The notes beneath the pieces were generated by a model. That model saw nothing but the letters and a program-made list of their open reading frames with translations. It was not told where the DNA came from and did no database searches. This document shows positions 43,927-54,905 of a stretch of 64,000 bases of DNA, piece after piece. Position 1 is the first letter of the stretch. Each line of letters starts with the position of its first letter. The DNA comes from Pinus tabuliformis. Its lineage: Eukaryota > Streptophyta > Pinopsida > Pinales > Pinaceae. A program made the position numbers and the translations under genes. The DNA lies in contig CM062818.1 in assembly GCA_031772625.1 (NCBI GenBank), positions 1,684,336,031 through 1,684,400,030 of the forward strand, in the 5' to 3' direction.

Positions 43927-44103
43927 TGTTGTCACCTAATCATTAGGATTGTGTAAATAACTGAAATTGATGTAAATAAGTAATAGAAAATATGAAGAGC
44001 CACTAGGAGATGAAATGAACAGTCTCTCCCTCATGTATATAATAAAGGCCAACTTGAATGAATATCAATGAATTGTTTTGAGGAGTTACCTCTTGGTCTG
44101 ACA
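43927..44103 (+). mobile_element. 3' LTR of element 5 (177 bp)
   Basis: TGTTGTCACC...GGTCTGACA. A TATA-like TATATAATAAAG lies near 44035. Followed by TTAAC. Confidence 0.85.
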
Positions 44104-45399
44104 TTAACAATAATAACAAAAAACATTGATGGATGAGAGTCCCCTTATTATGAGATTAACAAATTGGTGTATGAAACCCCATTGGTTGTTGCACCACCAC
44201 ATTGGTCCATGAGGGCTCCTTGTTTGTGGCATGAAGGACCCTTATTTTGGTAGCAATTTGAGTGCTAAAGTCTATTGTGGTGTACAAAATCTACCTCCCT
44301 TTCGAATAGAACCTATGAGGCTATAAATGAGTACAAAGAGTGGACAAGTTAGAAATCCTTCAACACAAGTTATTGATGGGTATAGATTGTTTGAGATCCA
44401 AGTTATATTTTTCTATATTATTCACAATAGTGAACTAATAAACAAGGGCACAGAAATGAATGGATATGCCAAAAGTGAAATAAGTGTAACACCTTTCTCA
44501 CATTGTCTAGGGAAATGGAAGGGAGTGCCATAGCTCCTAGAGCACTAGATCATATACCTATAATTCTCTATATTGAGTGGATCAACTAAGCCATGAGAGA
44601 AATGAGTTGCTTCAAGTGAGCTTTCCCCCATAGTGGTAACTACTTTGAGAGACACCCTCTCATTTGGTTTTCCAACTTGAATGAGCTCTCTTGCTCATAT
44701 ATTTATAGAATACTTTCTCCTAGTTCTCCATTAGAGGTATGATAATCTCATCCCACATTAGTTCTCCTCAATTTTTTTACATGCTTCAACCATGATATGT
44801 CGACTACTATATAGTACATCGTAGAATGGAAATGCACTTACATATGACACACTAGACTTTCACAACATGGCAGTATGTTATCTTGGTTTATCTTGTTCAC
44901 TTTAGTTTATCTAATATGGTTTCATGTATGATTTTCCTTATTCAACATGGTGTTAATGTTTCATAGGTGTGCTTTGGATGTGGTGGGAATTCAATGTAAT
45001 TTAATAATGTATAACAGGAATCTTGAATTTTACCTTTTGTTTCCCATGGTCGGTCATGGTTTTCTTGTAGATACGTTATCACTTCACGAGTCATACCATA
45101 CTAATAGAGAACTCTATAGAACATATCATACTTCATTTCACAACCATATGTTTTACTTTCCATCTTTCATTTTCACTTTGATTCCATAAATCATATTTTC
45201 AGTGAATTATTAAATTATCATAAGTCATCCATCTAGGTCCTAATAAGAGTAATTAAGACTCATGTGTAAGATCCTTTAATGTCAAAAAGTGAAAGTGCTT
45301 TAGGTAGTAGCATCTCTAAACAAATTAAAAGCCCAAAAATAATAATTTCGAAACTATGTTAGTTCAGTGAAAATCCCTAACCCCTATTTACATGCATAA
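44104..45399. other. No gene recognised
   Basis: Only short frames without domain features. Confidence 0.35.
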
Positions 45400-45873
45400 T
45401 AATACATACTAGCCCTTCAAATGGACCTCTCACTGCTTATGTAGCAGATGAGTTAGGGTTGTAAAGCTCTTCATAGAGTTCATTAGGGAAAAAGAAATGA
45501 ACCTAACCTATTTTCTAGCTCTTTCCCATTTTCCTCCTTTTTCAGATTGGAATTTCCCCAAATAGTTTGATTTTTGGGAATTCCCTTGCTTTTCTTGAGA
45601 AAATTTAGGGATAAATATCTAGATAGTTCTGAGCAGATTAGTTGGTTTGACCCATTGAACTTCCCTTAGCTTCACTAACACTGCCCCTGGTCTAACAACT
45701 TGAGTTAGCTGGGTCGCTAATGCACCCTTAGTCTTGGTAACAAGCTTTATAAATAAGGTTTATAGTGTGCAACCAACGTTAGTGTAGATTCAAGGCCTGC
45801 AATTGTGGTATTTGCTTTAGTCATGCTGTCTTTCACCTTTGAGTTGATGAGGAGGTCATTTTGTTTTATAACA
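45400..45873 (-). mobile_element. Inverted fragment of an element 3-family LTR
   Basis: Reading leftward from 45873 it follows the start of the 29543 LTR in order: TGTTATA, AAAATGACCTCCTCATCAAC, CACAATTGCAGGCCTTGA, AGATATTTATCCCTAAAT, and GCTACATAAGC-GTGAGAGG near 45430. Only the first ~470 bp are present. Confidence 0.75.
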
Positions 45874-47109
45874 CTTGCTTTCTTTGAGGCTTTTCCTTAT
45901 TGACTGTTCTTTCATCTTCCTAATTAGTATGTGACGTTTGGTTATCAAAACTTTCAAGTCTTGTTTGTTTGGTTTCCTTCCGTCACTTTGGCACAGAACA
46001 CATTGTTGTCCGATCAGTTAGAAATCTTTCAAGCTTTTGCAAAAGGAAACATATTCTTTGTTTTAAGTCTTTGATTAGTTTATGGGTGGAATATTTCTCT
46101 TTACTTATTGAATGATTTCATTTGGAAAGGACTTAAAACTAGCATTATTTTTAGTTTTGCATTTGGTTGCTTGTCATCTATTCGAATAAATGAAAAATCG
46201 CATTCATTTTGCCTTAGGAAATGAGAACAATATTTTGCATTAGTAAATTCTTGTCATTTAGAAGTTGACAAGGAAAGGATGTATTTTTCATTTTCTTAAT
46301 TAGATGCTTGCAAGTTAAGTGAACGATAGAAGCATAACTATTTCCTCTTGATTGGTTTGCTTGAGAAATGATGAAAAATACCTTTTTTCATTTGCTTGCT
46401 TGTTGCTTTGATTACTCTGAAATGAACCTCTCACTTTTCTTTAGTCAGTTGTTCATTAAAAAGAAATGGTCTCTTTTCTCATTTGGTTACATTCTAGGAT
46501 TTTTTTAAGATACATTTGGTAGGGCCTTTCAAATGAGATCTAATTCATGATAAATTGTTAAAATTGATAGAATTAACCTAAGGAAGCATTGGAACTTAAC
46601 ACTAATATATTTAAAGGTTTAGGCTAGAGACATGTTCTAGTGTCATTAACCCTAGTGGTTGTTGTTTTCACTAAGGTTGGGTGATTCCTCCTTTTGTGAT
46701 TCAGTAAGTGCTAGTACGGGCTTGTGCTCCCTGTACTGTCATGTATATGATGGGAGACCCCACTAGGTTGCAATCCTGTTATCTATAGGAGACCGCGTCG
46801 GCTGCCTTGCAAATGTGATACACCAAACACAACATTTGGGGAGATTTCCTGCTCATACTTCTTGGTTTGATGTGAGGTATTTTGAAGTTCACAGTTGCCT
46901 CGTAAACCCTTTTCCTAGAGTTCTAGAGTAGTCACTTTTGTTCTTTTTAGAATCTCTAAATGTAAAAGGATCATCCAAGCACTTGTCATTTCGAGCTCGT
47001 TTCTAATTGAAAGTGATAGAGTCACCTTTCATCCTTTTCTTGACTCTTAAAACATGAAAAGGAAAATTTTTGTTTCAGTGTCTTAAAACTAACATGCCAC
47101 GAAATATTC
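45874..47109 (+). other. Upstream region of element 6
   Basis: Non-coding. Near 47015-47055 there is one GAGTC...GACTC pair followed by TTAAAACATGAAAAGG, the same unit as in the 27411-28440 array. I could not place a primer site or LTR end. Confidence 0.4.
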
Positions 47110-48058
47110 TTGGTAAAATTTATCTTCCTTAGTAATTCTTTAGAGTCAATTCCAATGGCAACATTTCTAGAGTCCGCTAGTCAAGGATTCCCTTCAGATG
47201 GGAATCTTGGTCCTTTTCCTTATTTTGGAAACACTGGTGCTCCTTATATGGAAACACTATCCCTCCCTAGGTTAACCATTGGTTTACCTGTCTGGCTATT
47301 TTCAACCTCACTGATCCCAAGTGTTCCAACTCCTGCTCAGCCGTATCTTTCATTAAAATCACCTCACATTGATTCTAAGGATGACCCCTTGCCTTCTTCC
47401 CCTATTTATTCACCTTCCTCTTCTACTTTTCCTGGTGAAAGTCTCTAGTCTAGTAACTAGGAGGCTAAGAAGAAGAAGAAGACTAAGAAGAATAAGTCAA
47501 CTATGCAAGGGGTCGACCATGTGGTTGTTACTCCAAATGCAATTCCTATCAAAAAACCTTCTAATCCTCCACGAAAGGTCAAATTCCCTTGCAGGTTGTT
47601 TAAGGGTGACCATCTCCTCTGAGACTACCTAGCATTCCCAGAGTCTTAGAGGTATGGTCTCAAAATCTAGGTCGACCATCCCCATCGACCTCTCGAGATA
47701 ATGTCGATGTTACACTCTTGGCTAGTGATGGTAAGAAGAAGGGGAAGATTAGATTTCCCTATAGGTTATATGAAGGAGAGCATTTTATTCACCTTTGTCT
47801 TCTTATAGATAAATCTTCCAAATTTTTGGAAGACCTTGCAACTCCTCAACCCCAACTTCTTGATGATTATCAGAGGCTTTCTTCTAGACCTCTCTCGGTT
47901 GGTAAAGAGATTGAATTGGATTCATGTCTTTCCCATCATGCTCTTCCTAAGCATGACTCTCTTGTGTCTATTCCCAACCGACCATTGGTCGAAGAGAGTG
48001 TCGACTTGGTTTCACCAGCAGTTTCTCACTCTATTCTGGAAGAGAATGGTGATCATAT
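47110..48058 (+). pseudogene. Element 6 gag with degenerate zinc knuckles, split by element 4
   Basis: The N-terminal part to 47448 is Ser/Pro-rich. A Lys run follows (KKKKKTKKNKS), then two degraded knuckles: KFPCRLFKGDHLL near 47580 and RFPYRLYEGEHFIHLC near 47750. Both fit a worn CX2CX3HX4C pattern. The next block, SSKFLEDLATPQPQLLDDY, leads to GDHI at 48058, where element 4 is inserted. The reading resumes at 60053 in the protease ORF. Several stops and frame changes. Confidence 0.7.
48054..48058. other. Target-site duplication, left (CATAT)
   Basis: CATAT, identical to 60053-60057 at the far side of the whole three-LTR array. Confidence 0.9.
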
Positions 48059-49751
48059 TGTTGGAAATAATACTGAGAGGGGGGGTGAATCAGTATTATC
48101 ACATTAATAAAACTTTTTCATTTCCATAATCAGATTCATATATGCTACTTCCACAACTCCTTATGATTAAGTTAATTAATCTTCAATGAGTGCATTAGAA
48201 CTTTATCAACCATATTATCAGTTAACAAATGCAGTAACATAGAATAGATCATCACACATAAGGCACACACATCAACACCATGATATAAGGTGGAAACCCA
48301 ATGCGGGAGAAAACCACCTGCTGCAAGTCATCTCAATCTTCTTCTTAATAAGAAAATCCTTTTACAATATTTGTACTGGTGCAGTCTTATACTAGTACGG
48401 TAGCTACAACCCCCTTTGCTATTGTACTAGCCGATCCATTTACTAGTACGCAGGCTGCTACCTGCTACAATGCTCCAAAGATCTCCCTTAGCTTTTGTAC
48501 TAGCTTAGATACTAGTACGTATGCGCTGGCCTACAATCTTCTCTCCTCCAGGTACCACGTTTCATCAATTTTCAGACTGGATACACTGAAGCACAACACA
48601 TAATCTGAAAGGCCACATTTCATCCAATTTTCATACTGGACCCAACAACAACTTTGAAGCTCATAATCAAACAACCTTCTGAATCACCCAATCACCAGAT
48701 CCATACATATACAATGATATTATGAGAGTTATCAACCAGATCTAGTACATCAGATTACATGAAGATAAGTCATTTTAGACCGATCCATTCATCCAACAAA
48801 ACTGAAGTTAATCATAATCATTCACTCAATCACTGCTGTTATCTGAACATAATACCAGAACCAAACATCACTTCAACAACCCAGATCATAAAAATGATAA
48901 TCAGAGATTTTAAGAGAAGTAAGCAACTTCACCCATGTACTGCTTGCTTACAGTACGCACTCTGCTCAACTGCTTGCCTGCTTACGTACGCACTATAGTC
49001 AATTTCTCACATGCTTACGTATGCATTGTACTCAACTGCTCACCTACTTACCTCGCATTGTGTCCATTGAACTGCCTGCGGACCTCCGCACCTGCAACCC
49101 TGTTGTTCCTGCGTACCGGCGCACCTAAAACGCTTCGTGCTAGCGTATATACGCACTTTTCTTTCACTGTACCTGCGTGCCTTCGGGCATATATGATTTC
49201 AAGACTTCAAGAACAACCTAGACAGTCAGATCTACAGATCTGATCATGCGCCGAAGAGATCTCAATCCATCAGTAGATTCGCCTTATTTAGATCTAGACA
49301 TTCCTCCCAAGAGATCATAATATTTCAGATCTAGCTCTCATAAGATGTTCAACCCAAAAACATACCCAAGCCAAATGATCTCCTTTGCTTTATATAGGCA
49401 AGCTCTTCCTCAAATCATGGATCAATACCACGGGCCAAAACCATAATAACACAATACCGTCGGCTAAATACCAAGGGTAAAACATAAGAAAACCCCACGT
49501 GTGCTTTTTATTTTCCTTAAAATAAGGAACTCGGGGTACACACCTCATGAATAGGATAACTGCCTGTATGTACGCACTTTATGTAAGATATACCTGCGTG
49601 TACGCACCTTAGGTAAAGTATACCTGCGTACCCCTTATTTTCTTCCAATCCGAGAGACTACTCATTAATCTTTGCGACTGACTGGTTGTACTGTGATCCA
49701 TTACCTGTATAGGTTGCCATCAAGGACAACACTTTAGCCATAATGCCAACA
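48059..49751 (-). mobile_element. Element 4 LTR, copy 1
   Basis: 1693 bp, with a minus-strand TATA box (CCTATATAAAG, 49388-49398). The end near 48065 folds as ATAATACTGA/TCAGTATTAT around a G-rich loop with a run of seven G. Family motif clusters (TACGTACGCA, GCGTAC) lie at 48943-49180 and 49540-49630. Confidence 0.92.
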
Positions 49752-49764
49752 ATCTCCCCCTTTG
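49752..49764 (-). other. Polypurine tract of element 4, copy A
   Basis: Minus strand AAAGGGGGAGAT abutting TGTTGG. The equivalent in copy B is at 54906-54918. Further AGGGGGAG words recur at 49944, 49982, 50016, 50032, 50112, 50272 and 51070. Confidence 0.85.
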
Positions 49765-51687
49765 GACTTGATGGCAAAGCTTACTAAGAACTTACTATTT
49801 GATTCCTTTGAACTGTACAACATCTATGTAATATGTCACATCTGATATCTCTTCTGTAGATTCATCTGAATGTATATAAGTGAAATGTTCTTCTATGAGT
49901 GGGTTGCCATCAAGTACAACACATGCATCATAATGCCAACAATCTCCCCCTTTGGACTTGATGGCAACAACACCAAATCACTCTCCCCCTTTGACATCAA
50001 GGGCAAAGGGTTATGCTCCCCCTAAGAACATGCTCCCCCTGAATATGAACCAGATCAATCTGTTCATGCTACATGCTGAAAGCTCTGCTCTTTCTGAATT
50101 GTGCTGTTCATGCTCCCCCTGACTGTAGGAAAGATCTGCAAAAGATGTTCTTCAAGAAGAACCAAGACTTATACATCATGAAAGAGATAGAGACGTATTG
50201 CAGCAATATTCAGACCAGCATCCATGATCTCCTTCTGTACTTCCTCCATAATGCCAACAATGCATGATATGCTCCCCCTGTCTGTAAGCAAAGTCTGCAA
50301 AAAGGTGTTCTACAAGAACATGACTCTATACATCATACGTGACCTTCCTAGCACCAAATACTCATACATACATCCATCTCCCAACCAAGTGGGGATATAC
50401 CAGAAAATGACAACCAAGTACATTACATCATTCATCCCAGGCATAGTGGGGAAACCAACATAGGCCGTTACATGACCTGAAGAGATCTCATCAAATGACT
50501 ATAATAAATAGAGACACACTATTACATCATGAGTCTTGATATGACCTTTACATCGAATGATATACTTGACATTTATAACAAATACCAAACACTTAAATAA
50601 GATCATGATAAACATCAGCAACAACATAGCGTCTGTCATCAGCGACTAGACCAGCAACTTGTATTAGTGTACGAATCATCAAGGTATGTCCGTATCAACT
50701 CATCCTTTTGAATCAGAATTCTGTATATACAGAATCATTCTATCATATGTGAGAAACACCATAGCCATCCAGATCTGCATGAACCAAGTATCATCAATTG
50801 GGAATATCTGCATCAATCAACATATGAAACAACCTATCATCATATAGGTAAGATCTCATCATCATCAAGTCTCCAAAAATGCAACATTGAATAATCATCC
50901 ATGTATCCAGCCAACGATCCTCATCCATATATGTGCCAAGAACAATAAAGACTCCATGCAAGCACCATTAGAGAATCAACAACAAATCTGATCATGTGAA
51001 CAACTCATAACCATAGCAAGATGAATCATAAGCATCGTCACCAAGGACCATAATGCCAACCATGCATTAAGAACATATGCTCCCCCTAAACTGGTGCCAT
51101 CAATCAGATCTGATCATGCATATTAATAAGAAGAGTCAGCCAATAAATGCTTTAAGACAGGTACGCAGTTGTGCTTTATCTGTCCTGCGTAGCCACGCAC
51201 TTCTCCATGTCCTCCCCTGCGTATACCCGCAGAGAGCCTTCTGTTTCGCAGCGAACCCACGCACTGCTTCTTCAATCGCGCTGCGTACTGTTACTGTAAA
51301 TACGCACCCAGAGACACTATCGCGCCGCGCACTGCTACTGGAAGCACGCACTCATAGAACCAATCGCGCCGCGTACTTTTACTGTGCGTACGCACCTGAG
51401 CCTCTTCTGCTCTGCGTACCCACGCAGGGCTCCCTCTTCTTCACTGCGTACCCACGCAGCTCGCCTTTTTCTGCTCTGCGTACCCACGCAGATTTCCTTC
51501 GTCTGTTCTGCGTACTTCTAAGTAGGGCCGAATACAAGTGTGCCATAGTTAGACGGATGCCCAGATCTGTTCATGTGCTTGAGAGATCATACTTCATAGA
51601 TCAACTTCACTTTCCCTACTGCCTTTCTTCAAACAATCATATACGCAATTGTGCAGTATCCAATTCGCGTATATACGCGACTTCCCT
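49765..51687 (-). other. 3' untranslated region of element 4 gag, copy A
   Basis: 1.9 kb without ORF in the sense orientation. It holds repeated AGGGGGAG words near its 3' end. At 51412, 51444, 51476 and 51508 it holds a 32-bp tandem repeat with the core CTGCGTACCCACGCAG, itself an inverted pair. A duplicate of the LTR tip plus polypurine tract lies at about 49904-49968. Copy B (54919-56842) is nearly identical. Confidence 0.75.
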
Positions 51688-53169
51688 TTATGGAGTTTGC
51701 GTATGAGGTTCAGGACACTGAAGTTTTGTACTTTCAGCTCCCTTTGATTCTGGTATGTCTGTACATTGTGTTGTGCCGCCTTTTTTTGACTGTACTTCCT
51801 TTTTCCTCCATATCTTCAAGCGTGATGATGTCATTTTCTTCTTTTGATATGGTGCCCATACTTTGTTCCTGCATTCCTTAGCTATATGTCCAAGCTTGTT
51901 GCATGCATAACATCTTACATGTTTCATATTCCTCCTGTAACAATCAACAGCTTTGTGACCAAACATATTGCAAGCAAAGCAATATCCATAAAAGTACCTT
52001 GATTGTGATGATCTTTCTGCATAATGGTCTTGAACCCTTCTTCTTCTACATCTAGCTGCAACATGTCCAAGATTATGAAATACATAACATTCAACATTAT
52101 TCATAGGAGGAGTAAAGGATTTTTGTTGAGGAATCTCTTTTCTTGGTTGATGATGAGATTGATCTTTCATTTCTTCGTTGATCACTTTAGATTTCTCTTT
52201 AGAGTTCCTTGCCTCACCTTGTGAACTAGATTCACCTTCAACAGATTCATGGAAACCAAGACCAGTCTTTATAGCAGGAGACCTTTGACTACTAAGAATA
52301 TCATCCAAGACTTTAGAACTATCTTGAAATCGTAAAAGCTTATCCTTTTCTTCTAGTTTACCTTTCAAGATATTTAACTCAACCTGAAGCTGTTCTTCCT
52401 TTTCAAGAGATTGCTTTTTCAAATCTTCTTCAGCTTTCATTCCTTCTTCCATTTGTTCCCTTAGTTTGAGAATCTCCTTTTCTTGTTCTTCATTTAGATC
52501 TTGCTGCATTTGACGAACCCTGAAGGCACTTTCCAGCTGGGATTTTAAGCTGATGACTTCGTTGTTTTGTTTTTCAATTGCTTGGCGTAGATCTTCATTC
52601 TGCTTCTTTGATTCTTCAAGTTCTTCCTTTAGTGAGAGGATCGTGGCTTCAAGACTTTCATAATAACTGGATCGATCTCTGAGCTCCTTGATTGTTGTGT
52701 TCTTTTCAATGACTTCATTTCTTAGAGATGTTGCTTCATCCTGCAACTTTTGATACTTTTCCTTGCATAACTTTTGATGAGCTTTTTGTCTAGTAACAGC
52801 TTCTTTGAGGGCACCACTCTTTATGTCCAGAAGTTTTTCTTGTTCACTAATTTTGTTTGTCAGCCTGTTAAATTCTGCCTCTATTTGATATCTTTCTTGC
52901 TCACCCATAAGAGCAAATTCAGTAGTCTCACTATCACTTTCATCTTTTCCAAAAGAAAAGATAGCTAGAACATCAGAGGATAGCAAATTCATACTTGAAT
53001 GATCATTTTCATTCTGAACTGATTCTGAATCTAATTCTGAATCTGAAGAGCTTCTTATACCTAATCCCCAATCGATTCTCCCACTGTCATAGTTCTTCTG
53101 AGATGTCTTCTTTTTCTTATGAGCTTTCTTCTTAAGCTTCTTTCCCATTGTTCCACGGATCTCCTTCAA
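51688..53169 (-). CDS. Element 4 gag, copy A (493 aa, intact)
   Basis: Open from ATG 53169 to the stop at 51688. The N-terminus is basic (KKLKKKAHKKKK), then Ser/Asp/Glu-rich. Residues ~90-300 form a long coiled coil (EEELEESKKQNEDLRQAIEK-type heptads). The C-terminal region has three CCHC-type knuckles: CYVFHNLGHVAARC (second Cys changed to Phe), CFACNMFGHKAVDC (intact), CYACNKLGHIAKEC (intact). A basic tail follows. There is no protease, integrase or RT. It begins about 30 nt inside the primer site. The likely role is RNA binding and particle assembly for trans-mobilisation, by inference from the TR-GAG class. Confidence 0.9.
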   Translation of the reverse strand: MKEIRGTMGKKLKKKAHKKKKTSQKNYDSGRIDWGLGIRSSSDSELDSESVQNENDHSSMNLLSSDVLAIFSFGKDESDSETTEFALMGEQERYQIEAEFNRLTNKISEQEKLLDIKSGALKEAVTRQKAHQKLCKEKYQKLQDEATSLRNEVIEKNTTIKELRDRSSYYESLEATILSLKEELEESKKQNEDLRQAIEKQNNEVISLKSQLESAFRVRQMQQDLNEEQEKEILKLREQMEEGMKAEEDLKKQSLEKEEQLQVELNILKGKLEEKDKLLRFQDSSKVLDDILSSQRSPAIKTGLGFHESVEGESSSQGEARNSKEKSKVINEEMKDQSHHQPRKEIPQQKSFTPPMNNVECYVFHNLGHVAARCRRRRVQDHYAERSSQSRYFYGYCFACNMFGHKAVDCYRRNMKHVRCYACNKLGHIAKECRNKVWAPYQKKKMTSSRLKIWRKKEVQSKKGGTTQCTDIPESKGAESTKLQCPEPHTQTP

Positions 53170-53196
53170 GCGATCAAGCTTTTATCAAAGGACCTA

Positions 53197-53208
53197 CTCT
53201 GATACCAA
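53197..53208 (-). other. Primer-binding site of element 4, copy A
   Basis: Minus strand TTGGTATCAGAG, the initiator tRNA-Met type typical of copia, one base from the LTR. Confidence 0.9.
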
Positions 53209-53209
53209 T

Positions 53210-54905
53210 TGTTGGAAATAATACTGAGAGGGGGGGGGGTGAATCAGTATTATCACATTAATAAAACTTTTTCATTTCCATAATCAGATTCATATATGCT
53301 ACTTCCACAACTCCTTATGATTAAGTTAATTAATCTTCAATGAGTGCATTATAACTTTATCAACCATATTATCAGTTAACAAATGCAGTAACATAGAATA
53401 GATCATCATACATAAGGCACACATATCAACACCATGATATAAGGTGGAAACCCAATGCGGGAGAAAAACACCTGCTGCAAGTCATCTCAATCTTCTTCTT
53501 AATAAGAAAATCCTTTTACAATATTTGTACTGGTGCAGTCTTATACCAGTACGGGAGCTACAACCCCCTTTGCTCTTGTACTAGCCGATCCATTTACTAG
53601 TACGCAGGATGCTACCTGCTACAATGCTCCAAAGATCTCCCTTAGCTTTTGTACTAGCTTAGATACTAGTACGTATGCGCTGGCCTACAATCTTCTCTCC
53701 TCCAGGTACCACGTTTCATCAATTTTCAGACTGGATACACTGAAGCACAACACATAATCTGAAAGGCCACATTTCATCCAATTTTCATACTGGACCCAAC
53801 AACAACTTTGAAGCTCATAATCAAACAACCTTCTGAATCACCCAATCACCAGATCCATACATATACAATGATATTATGAGAGTTATCAACCAGATCTAGT
53901 ACATCAGATTACATGAAGATAAGTCATTTTAGACCGATCCATTCATCCAACAAAACTGAAGTTAATCATAATCATTCACTCAATCACTGCTGTTATCTGA
54001 ACATAATACCAGAACATAACATCACTTCAACAACCCAGATCATAAAAATGATAATCAGAGATTTTAAGAGAAGTAAGCAGCTTCACCCATGTACTGCCTG
54101 CTTACAGTACGCACTCTGCTCAACTGCTCTTCTGCTTACGTACGCACTGTAGTCAATTTCTCACATGCTTACGTACGCATTGTACTCAACTGCTCACCTG
54201 CTTACCTCGCTCTGTGTCCATTGAACTGCCTGCGGACCTCCGCACCTGCAACCCTGCTGTTCCTGCGTACCGGCGTACCTGAAACGCTTCGTGCCAGCGT
54301 ATATACGCACTTTTCTTTCACTGTACCTACGTACCTTCGGGCATATATGATTTCAAGACTTCAAGAATAACCCAGACAATCAGATCTACAGATCTGATCA
54401 TGCGCTGAGGAGATCTCAATCCATCAGTAGATTCACCTTATTTAGATCTAGACATTACTCCCAAGAGATCATAATATTTCAGATCTAGCTCTCATAAGAT
54501 GTTCAACCCAAAAACATACCCAAGCCAAATGATCTCCTTTGCTTTATATAGGCAAGCTCTTCCTCAAATCATGGATCAATACCACAGGCCAAAACCATAA
54601 TAACACAATACCGTCAGCTAAATACCAAGGGTAAAACATAAGAAAACCCCACGTGTGCTTTTTATTTTCCTTAAAATAAGGAACTGGGGGTACGCACCTC
54701 ATGAACAGGATAACCGCCTGTATGTACGCGCTTTATGTAAGATATACCTGCGTGTACACACCTTAGGTAAAGTATACCTACGTACCCCTTATTTTCTTCC
54801 AATCCGAGAGACTACTCATTAATCTTTGCGACTGACTGGTTGTACTGTGATCCATTACCTGTATAGGTTGCCATCAAGGACAACACTTTAGCCATAATGC
54901 CAACA
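53210..54905 (-). mobile_element. Element 4 LTR, copy 2 (shared middle)
   Basis: 1696 bp; TATA box at 54542-54552; G-run of ten in the terminal hairpin. It serves both internal regions: 5' LTR for copy A, 3' LTR for copy B. Confidence 0.92.

Larger units (their letters stand above)
38486..44103. mobile_element. Element 5: Ty1/copia element with its 5' half inverted
   Basis: The left half (38486-40972) reads on the minus strand: partial LTR, primer site, leader, gag, protease. The right half (40966-44103) reads on the plus strand: integrase, RT, RNase H, polypurine tract, full 177-bp LTR. The halves meet head to head at 40963-40972. TTAAC at 38481-38485 and 44104-44108 may be the target duplication, one T away from the left end. 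It is the same family as fragment A. All ORFs are decayed. Confidence 0.8.

Noticed and set aside
48379..51706. Several plus-strand frames in the element 4 LTRs and 3' UTR, repeated in each copy
   Set aside because: Opposite to the element's sense strand, without domains; repeated only because the element is repeated.
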